64,000 nt of DNA, from positions 62,001-126,000 of the forward strand of contig NZ_JACTVJ010000018.1 of NCBI RefSeq assembly GCF_014493765.1. The letters run 5' to 3'. Positions within the stretch are counted from its first letter, which is position 1, and each line of letters begins with the position of its first letter. Shown one piece after another: positions 36,707 through 45,476 of this stretch. Below the pieces are notes generated by a model. The model saw only the letters and a program-made list of their open reading frames with translations. It did not search any database and was not told the origin of the DNA. Source of the stretch: Streptomyces polyasparticus. Its GTDB lineage: Bacteria > Actinomycetota > Actinomycetes > Streptomycetales > Streptomycetaceae. The position numbers and the translations under genes are program-made.

Positions 36707-37501
36707 ATGCGTGGCGTACGGAGGTTGGCGACCCTGCTCGGCGCGTTGGTGGCGGGGTTCGCGTTGGTTCTGATGGGTGCGTCGGGGGCTTCGGCGGGTG
36801 GGCCGACGAGTGTGCTGCTGTCGTCGCCGACGAGTGGGAAGGCGGCCGGTCTGAGCCATCAGGACAAGGAGTATGAGGAGCTGACGCAACTGCTCGGGGT
36901 CGGCCGGGGCTTCGACAGCGTGAAGGCTCCGCCCATGGACGACACCATGGAGGGGGAGATGGTCAATGCGACCTGGTTGATCCATGACGTGACGCCGTGG
37001 CGTGTGGACCAGATCCATGTGCTGCCGAACCCGGACGCAGCGTCGAAGGTCGACGTGTTCATCCACACGGTGGAGGCGCACGGCGATGAGTCGCTGAACC
37101 AACTGGCAGGCGCCTGGCACCGGCCGCAACAGGCCGGTGAGCTGCTCGCGCTCCTGAAGTCGCTCGACCTGCTCGGAGCACCGGACCCCGCCGCAGGCGG
37201 CGAGGGCACGACGGCCGGATCGGGAGCGGACGAGACGGCGGGCACAGGCGCGGAGACAGGTTCCGGATCGGACTCGGACGCCGCCGCGGGCGGCGCGCGG
37301 GACGGGAGCACCACGATCGCCGCGGACACTCCGGTGAGCACCGGCTGGTGGTGGGCCATCCCCGGTATCGCCGCGGGGGCCGCGCTGGCTCTGGGCATAC
37401 GTCCGGTGGCACGCCAACTGCCCACGTGGCCCGCGAAGTTGCGGGAGGCGCGCGCGGCTGCCCGGGACGAGGGGCCGCGCGGGGAGCTGATCGACCGATG
37501 A
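36707..37501 (+). CDS. Tail-anchored surface protein A (GWWW-type C-terminal span)
   Basis: Protein of 264 aa with a signal peptide (residues about 8-30, cleavage near ASAGG). An extracellular domain of about 130 residues follows (QDKEYEELTQLLG ... WRVDQIHVLPNP), then a Gly/Ala/Ser/Thr/Asp-rich linker and a C-terminal membrane span beginning STGWWWAIPGIAAGAALALG. A short basic cytoplasmic tail ends the protein. No known fold is recognised. Its stop overlaps the start of the next, similarly built gene (ATGA), and both follow the ECF sigma/anti-sigma pair. Confidence 0.75.
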   Translation: MRGVRRLATLLGALVAGFALVLMGASGASAGGPTSVLLSSPTSGKAAGLSHQDKEYEELTQLLGVGRGFDSVKAPPMDDTMEGEMVNATWLIHDVTPWRVDQIHVLPNPDAASKVDVFIHTVEAHGDESLNQLAGAWHRPQQAGELLALLKSLDLLGAPDPAAGGEGTTAGSGADETAGTGAETGSGSDSDAAAGGARDGSTTIAADTPVSTGWWWAIPGIAAGAALALGIRPVARQLPTWPAKLREARAAARDEGPRGELIDR

Positions 37502-38220
37502 GGAGGGGTGTCCTGCAACCAGTGCGAGTGCGTGTGCGGGCGGCAGCCGTTGCGGCGGCAGCGCTGCTCGGGCTCGCGTTCCCGCTCGCGCTCGCTCCGG
37601 AGGCCTCCGCCAAGGAGGCCTACAGCGCGCTCGTGGACTCCGCCTCGACCGATGTCACCCGTGTCTTCCCGGCCGGTGACGCGGCGCTGACCGAGCTGGA
37701 GCGGTACATCCCGGCGACAGAGCCCCGCGGTAACGCCACTCCCCCACACCTGGAGAAGGGGGTCCGTCCGGACACCCGCGGACAGATCACGGTGCTGTGG
37801 CACACGGCGGGCATGCCCACGCTCACCAGCTACGCGATCATGCCCGACTACGCAGGCCCAGGAGAGGCATGGATGCGGTACGTCCAATTCAATGAGACCC
37901 AGTATCCGCCGGGAGCGAAGGCCCGTTGGCAAGCGGCTCCGGACGCGCTGATGACCTATCTGGAACAGATAGGTGTCTACGATCCGTCGGCCGGCGCCGC
38001 GTCGGATGGCAAGGGCGACGATGCCCTGGCCGCCACCACCGCCGCCCGCAACGCGGACAGCTGGCAGATCGGCTGGTGGTGGGTGGGCCCGGGGATCCTC
38101 GCGGGAGCGTTCATCGCGCTGTCGCTGCGACCCACGACGCTGGGGCTGATACCAGGACGGGCTGAGCGGCCGCGAAGCCGCGTCAGCCCGTCCGGGACCG
38201 GGAGCGAGCGCGTCAGCTGA
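37498..38220 (+). CDS. Tail-anchored surface protein B (GWWW-type C-terminal span)
   Basis: Protein of 240 aa built like its upstream neighbour: signal peptide with cleavage near ASAKE, an extracellular domain ([12 protein letters not shown] ... [20 protein letters not shown] ... [20 protein letters not shown]), a short linker, then [22 protein letters not shown] as the tail anchor. The external domains of the two proteins are only weakly alike, while the anchor motif is shared. ATG 37498 overlaps the upstream stop by 4 nt. It ends 8 bp inside the convergent glyA gene. The function is unknown. Confidence 0.75.
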   Translation: MRRGVLQPVRVRVRAAAVAAAALLGLAFPLALAPEASAKEAYSALVDSASTDVTRVFPAGDAALTELERYIPATEPRGNATPPHLEKGVRPDTRGQITVLWHTAGMPTLTSYAIMPDYAGPGEAWMRYVQFNETQYPPGAKARWQAAPDALMTYLEQIGVYDPSAGAASDGKGDDALAATTAARNADSWQIGWWWVGPGILAGAFIALSLRPTTLGLIPGRAERPRSRVSPSGTGSERVS

Positions 38221-39664
38221 GGTCGATGCCCGGGTAGAGCGGGAAGGGAGCAAGGAGGTCCGAGGCGCGGTGGGCGATCTCGTCGGAGATCTTCGCGTCC
38301 AGGACGTGCTGGGCCTTCGAGGGCGCGCCCGACTTGGTCGTGCCCGGCTCCGCGGCCTTGAGCACCGTGTCGATCAGGCCCGCGATCTCGTCCATCTCGG
38401 CCGTGCCCAGACCGCGCGTGGTCAGGGCGGGGGTGCCGATGCGGATGCCGGAGGTGTACCAGGCACCGTTCGGGTCGGCCGGGATGGCGTTGCGGTTGGT
38501 GACCACACCGGAGTCGAGCAGAGCGGACTCGGCCTGGCGGCCGGTGAGGCCGTAGGAGGAGGCCACGTCGATCAGGTTGAGGTGGTTGTCGGTGCCGCCC
38601 GTCACCAGCGTGGCGCCGCGGCGCATCAACCCCTCGGCCAGGGCACGGGAGTTGTCGACGACGCGCTGCGCGTAGTCGCGGAAGGAGGGCTGACGGGCCT
38701 CGGCCAGGGCGACCGCCTTGGCCGCCATGACATGCGGAAGGGGACCACCGAGCACCATCGGGCAGCCACGGTCGACCTGGTCCTTGAGCGAGTCGTCGCA
38801 CAGGACCATGCCGCCGCGCGGACCGCGCAGCGACTTGTGCGTGGTGGTCGTGACGATCTGCGCGTGCGACACCGGGTCGAAGTCACCGGTGAGGACCTTG
38901 CCCGCGACGAGACCGGCGAAGTGCGCCATGTCGACCATCAGCGTGGCGCCGACCTCGTCGGCGATCTCGCGCATGATGCGGAAGTTCACGAGACGGGGGT
39001 AGGCGGAGTAACCGGCCACGATGATCAGGGGCTTGAAGTCACGGGCCGTCTTGCGCAGGGCCTCGTAGTCGACGAGGCCGGTGGCGGGGTCGGTGCCGTA
39101 GGAGCGCTGGTCGAACATCTTGCCGGAGATGTTCGGGCGGAAGCCGTGCGTGAGGTGGCCGCCGGCGTCCAGGGACATGCCCAGCATGCGCTGGTTGCCG
39201 AAGGCCTGGCGCAGTTCGGCCCAGTCGGCGTCGGAGAGGTCGTTGACCTGCCGGGCGCCGGCGCGCTCCAGGGCGGGGACCTCCACGCGGTCGGCGAGCA
39301 CGGACCAGAAGGCGACGAGGTTGGCGTCGATACCGGAGTGCGGCTGGGCGTAGGCGTGCCGGGCGCCGAAGAGCTCACGGGCGTGTTCGGCGGCGAGCGC
39401 CTCGACTGTGTCGACGTTGCGGCAGCCGGCGTAGAAGCGGCGGCCGATGGTGCCCTCGGCGTACTTGTCGCTGAACCAGTTGCCCATGGCGAGCAGGGTG
39501 GCCGGGGACGCGTAGTTCTCGGAGGCGATCAGCTTGAGCATCTCGCGCTGGTCGGTGAGCTCCTGGCCGATGGCGTCGGCGACACGGGGTTCGACGCCGC
39601 GGATCACTTCGAGGGCGCTGTTGAACGCGGTGGAGGCGACGGAAGATGCTGCGGGATCGGTCAT
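38213..39664 (-). CDS. glyA: Serine hydroxymethyltransferase (long actinobacterial form)
   Basis: PLP enzyme of 483 aa interconverting serine and glycine and producing methylene-tetrahydrofolate. The cofactor Lys is in [38 protein letters not shown] is the family substrate-binding start, and [11 protein letters not shown] precedes the PLP site. It is about 60 residues longer than the E. coli enzyme, as in the second glyA type of actinomycetes. The ATG at 39664 has GGAGG upstream, downstream of a ZTP riboswitch, so expression should respond to folate stress. Confidence 0.95.
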   Translation of the reverse strand: MTDPAASSVASTAFNSALEVIRGVEPRVADAIGQELTDQREMLKLIASENYASPATLLAMGNWFSDKYAEGTIGRRFYAGCRNVDTVEALAAEHARELFGARHAYAQPHSGIDANLVAFWSVLADRVEVPALERAGARQVNDLSDADWAELRQAFGNQRMLGMSLDAGGHLTHGFRPNISGKMFDQRSYGTDPATGLVDYEALRKTARDFKPLIIVAGYSAYPRLVNFRIMREIADEVGATLMVDMAHFAGLVAGKVLTGDFDPVSHAQIVTTTTHKSLRGPRGGMVLCDDSLKDQVDRGCPMVLGGPLPHVMAAKAVALAEARQPSFRDYAQRVVDNSRALAEGLMRRGATLVTGGTDNHLNLIDVASSYGLTGRQAESALLDSGVVTNRNAIPADPNGAWYTSGIRIGTPALTTRGLGTAEMDEIAGLIDTVLKAAEPGTTKSGAPSKAQHVLDAKISDEIAHRASDLLAPFPLYPGIDLS

Positions 39665-39712
39665 GGTGTGGACCTCCGGACGATGACGATGCGAACAGGT
39701 TCGTCGTACTCG

Positions 39713-39795
39713 GTTCGGCCCAGGCGCACGGCACACAGTTCACGAGCCGCTCCCCGATGGTTGACCCCATCTCAGCGCGCCAGTCACGGCCCACA
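39713..39795 (-). promoter_or_regulatory. ZTP riboswitch (pfl motif) upstream of glyA
   Basis: Read on the minus strand, the leader has the pfl/ZTP core: CGTGACTGGCGC, then TCAACCATCGGGGAGCGGC, a linker, and the pseudoknot-side CGCCTGGGCC. These are the most conserved segments of the family, in the right order and spacing, about 50 nt before the glyA start. ZTP riboswitches turn on one-carbon and purine genes when ZTP/ZMP accumulates under low 10-formyl-tetrahydrofolate. A small stem around cgacgaac/gttcg near 39695-39708 may act in the expression platform. Confidence 0.88.
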
Positions 39796-39903
39796 CGTCA
39801 CCTTACCGGCAGGTGCCCGGGCGAGGTTTCTGCGTCCGGCATGCGAGCGACGATAGGAACGTGGGCAACACCCAGCCCCGGCCGCACGATGAACGGAGAC
39901 CCC

Positions 39904-41127
39904 GTGTCGATGACGGAAACCCGTACGGAAGCATTGATCTCGTCCGCCGATGCGCACAGCGCGCACAACTATCACCCGCTGCCCGTCGTGGTCGCCACGG
40001 CCGAGGGCGCGTGGATGACGGACGTGGAGGGCCGGCGCTATCTGGACATGCTGGCCGGTTACTCGGCGCTGAACTTCGGCCATGGCAACCGCCGCCTGAT
40101 CGACGCGGCCAAGGCGCAGTTGGAGCGGGTCACGCTGACCTCGCGGGCGTTCCACCACGACCGGTTCGCCGAGTTCTGCACCCGCCTGGCCGCGCTGTGC
40201 GGCATGGAGATGGTGCTGCCGATGAACACGGGCGCGGAGGCCGTCGAGACGGCCGTGAAGACCGCCCGCAAGTGGGGCTACAAGGTGAAGGGCGTGCCGG
40301 ACGGGCAGGCGCGGATCGTGGTCGCGTCCGACAACTTCCACGGCCGCACCACGACCATCGTGAGCTTCTCCACCGACCCCGAGGCGCGGGCGGACTTCGG
40401 TCCGTACACGCCGGGGTTCGACATCGTTCCGTACGGGGATCTCGCGGCGATGGCGGCGGCGGTCACGGACGAGACCGTGGCCGTCCTGATCGAGCCGATC
40501 CAGGGCGAGGCGGGTGTCCTTGTGCCGCCGCCGGGATATCTCGCGGGCGTGCGCGAGCTGACGCGCGAGCGGAACGTGCTCTTCATCGCGGACGAGATCC
40601 AGTCCGGTCTCGGGCGCACGGGGAAGACCTTCGCGTGTGAGCACGAGGGGGTCGTGCCGGACATGTACATCCTCGGCAAGGCGCTGGGCGGCGGGGTCGT
40701 GCCGGTGTCGGCGGTGGTGTCGTCGGCCGAGGTGCTCGGGGTGTACCGGCCGGGTGAACACGGTTCGACGTTCGGCGGTAATCCGCTCGCGTGCGCGGTC
40801 GCCCTCGAGGTGATCGCGATGCTGGAGACCGGTGAGTACCAGCAGAAGGCCACGGAGCTGGGCGACCATCTGCACCGCGAGCTGGGGCTCCTCGTGGGCG
40901 GCGGCGCGGTGCGCGAGGTGCGCGGGCGCGGCCTGTGGGCCGGTGTGGACATCGACCCCTCTTACGGGACGGGCCGGGAGATCTCGGAGAAGCTGATGGA
41001 CCTGGGTGTCCTGGTGAAGGACACGCATGGGTCGACGATCCGGATCGCGCCGCCGTTGGTGATCTCCAAGGAGGACCTGGACTGGGGGCTCGATCAGCTG
41101 CGGGCGGTGCTCTCCGCGGCTCCGTAA
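39904..41127 (+). CDS. rocD: Ornithine aminotransferase
   Basis: Class III PLP aminotransferase of 407 aa converting ornithine and 2-oxoglutarate to glutamate semialdehyde. Features are HNYHPLPVVVATAEGAWMTDVEG at the N-terminus, LPMNTGAEAVETAVKTARKWGY, FIADEIQSGLGRTGK with the PLP-ring Asp, and the cofactor Lys in YILGKALGGG. GTG 39904 is chosen for GGAG 5 nt upstream; ATGs at 39889 and 39910 are alternatives. No dimethylargininase gene is adjacent, although the pair is common elsewhere. It diverges from glyA. Confidence 0.92.
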   Translation: MSMTETRTEALISSADAHSAHNYHPLPVVVATAEGAWMTDVEGRRYLDMLAGYSALNFGHGNRRLIDAAKAQLERVTLTSRAFHHDRFAEFCTRLAALCGMEMVLPMNTGAEAVETAVKTARKWGYKVKGVPDGQARIVVASDNFHGRTTTIVSFSTDPEARADFGPYTPGFDIVPYGDLAAMAAAVTDETVAVLIEPIQGEAGVLVPPPGYLAGVRELTRERNVLFIADEIQSGLGRTGKTFACEHEGVVPDMYILGKALGGGVVPVSAVVSSAEVLGVYRPGEHGSTFGGNPLACAVALEVIAMLETGEYQQKATELGDHLHRELGLLVGGGAVREVRGRGLWAGVDIDPSYGTGREISEKLMDLGVLVKDTHGSTIRIAPPLVISKEDLDWGLDQLRAVLSAAP

Positions 41128-41157
41128 GGCCGTCTCGTGGGGGGCGTCTCGTAAGCC

Positions 41158-41191
41158 CCTCTCGTAAGGACGTCTCCCGAAAAACGAGAGG
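41158..41191. terminator. Probable terminator between rocD and the GspS-like gene
   Basis: An 8-bp stem (cctctcgt / acgagagg) with an 18-base loop lies 30 bp after the rocD stop, next to the convergent gene end at 41194. It is weaker than the other terminators here. Confidence 0.5.
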
Positions 41192-41193
41192 TG

Positions 41194-42375
41194 TCAGAGG
41201 ATCACGTGCGGCAGGAAGCGGGCGTACTCGTCCGTGACCAGGCCCGATGACTCCCTGATGCCGAGGCCGGCCGCCTCGTCGGCGACCACCCAGGCGCCGA
41301 GGACGACGCGGTTGCCGTCGAAGTCGGGCAGCGGGGCGAGCTCCTGGTAGCAGCAGGGCTCGTCCCGCGGCGCGGCCTCGGCGCCCGGCTCGTGCACGGT
41401 CACGCCCGCGCCTTCGCGGCCGAGGAGCGGTTTGGCCACATAGCCCGCGCCGTGGGCCAGTTCGCGCGGGCCGTCGAGGTAGGCGGGCAGCAGGTTGGGG
41501 TGGCCGGGGAAGAGTTCCCAGAGGATCGCGAGCAGCGCCTTGTTGGAGAGCAGCATCTTCCAGGCGGGTTCGATCCACAGGGTGGTGCCGGTGCCGCCGC
41601 CGTTGTCGAGGGTGTCCAGGACGTGCGGGGCGAAGCGGTCGGTGGTCAGCCACTCCCACGGGTAGAGCTTGAAGCAGGCGCGGATGAACTTCAGGCGCTG
41701 GTCCACGAAGCGGCCCGAGAGCCGGTCCCAGCCGATCTGTTCCATGGACAGGGCTTCGGTGGCGATGCCGGCCTGTTCGGCCGTCTCGCGCAGATACGCC
41801 ACCGTCATCAGGTCCTCGCCCAGCTCGTCGCTCTCGGAGTGGGCGAAGTGCAGGGGGCCCGGCGGGAGCAGCGGGGCCTGCCGCTTCCAGGCGTCGATGA
41901 GGCGTTCGTGCAGGGAGTTCCACTGGTCGGCGCCCGGGAAGCGTTCCTCCATCCAGAACCACTGCGGGCTGGCCGCCTCGACCAGGGAGGTCGGGGTGTC
42001 GGCGTTGTACTCGAGCATCTTGGCGGGCCCGGTGCCGTCGTAGCGCAGGTCGAACCGGCCGTAGAGGGAGGGGAGTTCGGCCCGCCGGCGCCAGGACTCC
42101 GTGATGCGTTCGACCAGGTACGGGTCGGTGAGGCCGAGGTCGGCGAAGCGGTCGTGCTCGACGATGTGCGCGGCGGCCCTCAGGCACATGCCGTGCAGTT
42201 CCTCGACGACCTCTTCGAGCGCCTCGACCTCGGGCAGGGAGAAGACGTAGTACGCGCTCTCGTCCCAGTACGGGCGCAGGGAGCCGTCGGGGTAGCGGGT
42301 GAGCGGGTAGATCAGGCCCTGCTCCTCGACAGTCTGCTGCCAGCCGGGGCGGGGTGTGGTGGTGCGGCGTTCCAT
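41194..42375 (-). CDS. Glutathionylspermidine synthase-like ATP-grasp protein (YgiC type)
   Basis: Protein of 393 aa of the GSP_synth family. Conserved segments are FDLRYDGTGPAKMLEYNADTPTSLVEAA, KLYPWEWL, EPAWKMLLSNKALLAILWELFPGHPNLLPAY and YVAKPLLGREGAGV, which build the ATP-grasp site. There is no amidase domain, so it is like E. coli YgiC/YjfC, which do not make glutathionylspermidine. Streptomyces lack glutathione, so the real peptide or amine substrate is unknown. It begins 5 bp after the small lipoprotein gene and is surely co-transcribed with it. Confidence 0.87.
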   Translation of the reverse strand: MERRTTTPRPGWQQTVEEQGLIYPLTRYPDGSLRPYWDESAYYVFSLPEVEALEEVVEELHGMCLRAAAHIVEHDRFADLGLTDPYLVERITESWRRRAELPSLYGRFDLRYDGTGPAKMLEYNADTPTSLVEAASPQWFWMEERFPGADQWNSLHERLIDAWKRQAPLLPPGPLHFAHSESDELGEDLMTVAYLRETAEQAGIATEALSMEQIGWDRLSGRFVDQRLKFIRACFKLYPWEWLTTDRFAPHVLDTLDNGGGTGTTLWIEPAWKMLLSNKALLAILWELFPGHPNLLPAYLDGPRELAHGAGYVAKPLLGREGAGVTVHEPGAEAAPRDEPCCYQELAPLPDFDGNRVVLGAWVVADEAAGLGIRESSGLVTDEYARFLPHVIL

Positions 42376-42380
42376 GCGGG

Positions 42381-42731
42381 TCAGCCGCCGCCGGATCCGC
42401 CGGAGCAGCCGAAGCCGCCGCGGTCGACCGCTTCGGAGCGGCTGAAGGTGCCGTAGTCGGCGCGGCCGCCGTCCTCCTCCGCGTCGTAGTACCAGGCGCC
42501 GTCGACGCGGGTCGTGGACGGGCCGGTCTTGCGCTTGTTCTTGGACGAGGAGGAGCTGCCGCAGTGCTTGGAGTCGACGATCCGGTAGCCGTCGAAGGTG
42601 TAGTCGGCGCGGTCCACGCACCGCTTGTCCGGGTCGCTGCCGCAGGCGGACAGGGCGGTGGCGAGGATGCCCATGCCGCCGAGTATCACCGTGCTCGACC
42701 GCATCTTCCGCGGTTTGGCGCCCGCTGCCAT
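42381..42731 (-). CDS. Small lipoprotein, YgiB-like (DUF1190-type) candidate
   Basis: Protein of 116 aa with a lipobox LSAC after a short hydrophobic stretch. A Cys-containing middle (DKRCVDRADYTFDGYRIVDSKHC) and a Gly/Ser-rich end with DRGGFGCSGGSGGG follow. The RGGFG-type tail and the place directly before a YgiC-like gene recall the ygiB-ygiC pair of enterobacteria. GGGGGAG precedes the ATG at 42731; an internal ATG nine codons on is possible. The relation to YgiB is suggestive rather than proven. Confidence 0.65.
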   Translation of the reverse strand: MAAGAKPRKMRSSTVILGGMGILATALSACGSDPDKRCVDRADYTFDGYRIVDSKHCGSSSSSKNKRKTGPSTTRVDGAWYYDAEEDGGRADYGTFSRSEAVDRGGFGCSGGSGGG

Positions 42732-42836
42732 GTGTGTCCACTCCCCCTGTCGACCGTGTGGAACCGGCAGCTTAGTCAGACCTGCCGGGCGGTTCGGCAC
42801 ACCCTCTTGGTCCCACCGGGCACCTAGAGTCGGTTC

Positions 42837-43685
42837 GTGCTCATTGGGATGATTTGCGCCCTCGCTTCCGCGGTCTGCTTCGGCGCCGCCTCCGTACTGC
42901 AGGCCGTCGCCACGCGGGCCATCGCGCCCGGCACTGGTTCCGGAGTGGATCCGGGGCTGCTGATGCGCGTGCTGAAGCAGTGGCGGTATCTGGCGGGGCT
43001 CGCGCTCGACGGACTCGGGTTCGTGCTGCAGATCGTGGCGCTGCGCCATATTCCGATCTACGCGGTGGGCGCGGCGCTGGCCGCTTCGCTCGCCGTGACC
43101 GCGGTGATCGCCACGCGCCTGCTGCACATCCGGCTCAGCAGGGCGGAGTGGACGGCGATCGTGGTGGTGTGCGCGGGGCTCGCGATGGTGGGTCTGGCGG
43201 CGGGAGCGGAGGGGGCGAAGTCCGGTTCGGACGCGTTGAAGTGGGCGCTGCTCGGGGCGTCCGTGGCGATTCTGCTGCTCGGTGCTGTGGGTGGCCGACT
43301 GCCGGACAAGGCGCGGGCGTTGGTGCTCGGGCTCGGGGCCGGATTCGGGTTCGGGGTGGTGCAGGTGGCCGTGCGCCTGATCGACTCGGTCCGGCTCGGC
43401 GAGCTCCTCGCCAATCCCGCCACGTATGCGCTGCTCATCGGCGGTGGCGGGGCGTTTCTGCTGCTTACGTCTGCGCTGCAGCGGGGGTCGGTGCCGACGG
43501 CCACGGCGGGGCTCGTGCTCGGCGAGACGATCGCGCCCTCGCTGGTGGGGGTCATCTGGCTCGGCGACCAGACGCGGGCCGGTCTCGGGTGGCTGGCGGT
43601 GCTCGGGTTTGCGGTGGCGGTGGCGGGAGCGTTGGCGCTGGCGCGGTTCGGGGAGGCGCCGGTGGAGTCGGCGGCGGTTCGGTAG
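42837..43685 (+). CDS. DMT/EamA-like membrane transporter
   Basis: Protein of 282 aa with nine or ten short membrane spans arranged as two related halves. Typical segments are ASAVCFGAASVLQAVATRA at the start and GLVLGETIAPSLVGVIWLGD in the second half, as in drug/metabolite transporters. The substrate is unknown. It starts at GTG 42837, and the divergent lipoprotein gene starts 105 bp away. The region after its stop is filled by a 36-bp tandem repeat. Confidence 0.8.
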   Translation: MLIGMICALASAVCFGAASVLQAVATRAIAPGTGSGVDPGLLMRVLKQWRYLAGLALDGLGFVLQIVALRHIPIYAVGAALAASLAVTAVIATRLLHIRLSRAEWTAIVVVCAGLAMVGLAAGAEGAKSGSDALKWALLGASVAILLLGAVGGRLPDKARALVLGLGAGFGFGVVQVAVRLIDSVRLGELLANPATYALLIGGGGAFLLLTSALQRGSVPTATAGLVLGETIAPSLVGVIWLGDQTRAGLGWLAVLGFAVAVAGALALARFGEAPVESAAVR

Positions 43686-43700
43686 GCCGGGTTCGGTCTC

Positions 43701-43830
43701 GTCGCTGTCGGCGGGTGGGCCGGGAGTGCGGGGTGCGTCGCTGTCGGCGGGTGGGCCGGGAGTGCGGGGTGCGTCGTTGTCGGCGGGTGGGCCGGGAGTG
43801 CGGGGTGCGTCGCTGTCTGCGGGTGGGTGG
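43701..43830. repeat. 36-bp tandem repeat, 3.6 copies
   Basis: The unit starts gtcgctgtcggcgggtgggc and ends in a G-rich gggtgc. Copies lie at 43701-43736, 43737-43772 and 43773-43808 with a partial fourth, and very few mismatches. There are no spacers, so it is not a CRISPR array. It lies just after the EamA-type gene. Confidence 0.88.
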
Positions 43831-43873
43831 CGCCTGCGGCGGGCTTCTGTCCCCGCCCCGCCCCTTCCCGAAA

Positions 43874-43975
43874 CCGGGGCTCCGCCCCGGACCCCCTCAT
43901 CCGAACTTCGTTCGGATCTGCTCAAACGCCGCAGGGGCTGAAAGATCTGCTCAAGCGCCGCAGGGGCTGCGGGGC
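43874..43975. repeat. Streptomycete intergenic repeat with two hairpins and a direct repeat
   Basis: Two stems, ccgggg/ccccgg (43874-43890) and ccgaac/gttcgg (43901-43915), are followed by two near-identical copies of gatctgctcaaacgccgcag. This form of short dispersed intergenic repeat is common in Streptomyces and probably ends transcription of the two convergent genes. Confidence 0.6.
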
Positions 43976-45429
43976 TAGACGTTCCCCACAACCCCGCACA
44001 ACGCCTCCAACGCCCCCGCCCACGCATGATCCGGAGGCGTTCCGTAGCCCACGACCAGGGCGTCGCGTGGCGGGACCGTCGCCGCGGGGTGGCGGAAGAA
44101 CGTGAGGGACTGGAGGCGGATGCCGTGGTAGGCGGAGGCGCGGAGCATCAACTGTTCGGTGTCCGGCGGGAGTTCGAGCACCGCGTGCAGGCCCGCCGCG
44201 ATCCCGCTGACCTTGACGTGCGGGGCGCGCTCGGCCAGCGCCGTGACCAGTTCGTCGCGGCGGCGGCGGTACTTCAGGCGCATCCCGCGCACATGCCGGT
44301 CGTACGCGCCCGAGGTCAGGAAGTCCGCGAGCGTGAGCTGGTCGAGGGCGCCGCACTGCCAGTCCGAGATGCCCTTGGCCGCCGCGGTCTCGGCCGCGAG
44401 ATCGGCGGGCAGGACGAGCCAGCCGAGCCGCAGGCCGGGCGCGAGGGATTTGCTGGCCGTGCCGCAGTAGACGACACGGTCCGGGTCGAGGCTCTGCAGG
44501 GCGCCGACGGCCTGCCGGTCGTAGCGGAACTCGCCGTCGTAGTCGTCCTCCAGGATCACCCCGCCGGTGCGGCGGGCCCAGTCCACGGCCTGGGCGCGCC
44601 GGGCCGGGGCGAGCGGATCGCCCAGCGGGAACTGGTGGGCGGGGGTGACCAGGAGCGCGCCCGCATCGCCCAACTCGTCCGTACAGGTGCCGAGTTCGTC
44701 GAGGGGTGCGGGCGGAATGGCGAGGCCCTCGTCCGTCAGGCACCGCCAGTGATGCGCGAGTCCGTACGACTCCACCGCCACCGACTCGGCGCCCCGCGCG
44801 CGCAGCACGCGCGCGAGCAGCTTCAGGCCGCCGACGAAGCCCGAGGTGATCACGATCCGGTCCGGCTCCGCGTAGACGCCGCGGGCGCGGGCAAGGTAGT
44901 CGGCGAGTGCGGTGCGCAGGGCGAAGAGGCCGCGCGGATCCCCGTAGTCGAAGGCCTCGTTGGGTGCGTTCAGGAGCGCGCGGCGGGCCGCCTTCGCCCA
45001 TTCCGTACGGGGGAAGGCGCTGACGTCGGGCGATCCGGGGTGCAGCGAGTACGTGACCTTGGGTGCGCGGCGCGGGGCCGGCCGGGGCGTCTTCGGGGCC
45101 GGTACGGTGCGGGCGGCGACGCGGGTGCCCGAGCCCTGGCGGGCGGTGAGCCAGCCCTCGGCGACCAGGTCGGCGTAGGCGTCGGCGACGGTGTTGCGGG
45201 CGATGCCGAGGTCGGCCGCGAGCGAGCGGGACGAGGGCAGCCGGGTGCCGGGGGCGAGCCTGCCGGTGCGGACGGCTTCGCGGAGTGCGTCCGTGAGGCC
45301 CTTGCGTACGCCGGAGCGGCCGAGGTCGATGTGGAGGTCGACTCCCAGATCGGCCCAGTGATCGACCCCGTGATCGGCCCCGCGATTGGCCCCGTGATCG
45401 GCCCCGCGATTGGCCCAGTCTTCTGCCAT
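43975..45429 (-). CDS. MocR/PdxR-type regulator (GntR HTH plus aminotransferase domain)
   Basis: Protein of 484 aa. After a repetitive His/Asp/Gly-rich N-terminus (about 35 residues) comes a GntR winged helix (LPSSRSLAADLGIARNTVADAYADLVAEGWL). A class I aminotransferase-like domain follows with EDDYDGEFRYDR and the PLP-Lys candidate in YCGTASKSLAPGLRLGW. MocR proteins sense PLP or amino-acid adducts. The ATG at 45429 is used; upstream in-frame starts reach 45456. It is divergent from the AhpD-like gene, 47 bp away, which is the likely target. Confidence 0.88.
   Translation of the reverse strand: MAEDWANRGADHGANRGADHGVDHWADLGVDLHIDLGRSGVRKGLTDALREAVRTGRLAPGTRLPSSRSLAADLGIARNTVADAYADLVAEGWLTARQGSGTRVAARTVPAPKTPRPAPRRAPKVTYSLHPGSPDVSAFPRTEWAKAARRALLNAPNEAFDYGDPRGLFALRTALADYLARARGVYAEPDRIVITSGFVGGLKLLARVLRARGAESVAVESYGLAHHWRCLTDEGLAIPPAPLDELGTCTDELGDAGALLVTPAHQFPLGDPLAPARRAQAVDWARRTGGVILEDDYDGEFRYDRQAVGALQSLDPDRVVYCGTASKSLAPGLRLGWLVLPADLAAETAAAKGISDWQCGALDQLTLADFLTSGAYDRHVRGMRLKYRRRRDELVTALAERAPHVKVSGIAAGLHAVLELPPDTEQLMLRASAYHGIRLQSLTFFRHPAATVPPRDALVVGYGTPPDHAWAGALEALCGVVGNV
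45370..45416. repeat. 24-bp direct repeat in the 5' end of the MocR gene
   Basis: Two perfect copies of gtgatcggccccgcgattgg(cccc) encode the ANRGADHG repeats at the MocR N-terminus. Degenerate 12-bp half-units continue to about 45347. Confidence 0.75.
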
Positions 45430-45476
45430 GGAAATGGACCATATCCGGCGGGCCACCGGCGTCTAGCTTTGTCCGC

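Noticed and set aside
43701-43830. Possible CRISPR array
   Set aside because: Units are directly adjacent with no unique spacers and there are no cas genes; it is an ordinary tandem repeat.
43901-43915. SOS (LexA) box ccgaac-ttc-gttcgg
   Set aside because: The spacer between half-sites is 3 rather than 4 bases, and it belongs to a dispersed intergenic hairpin repeat with no gene start nearby.
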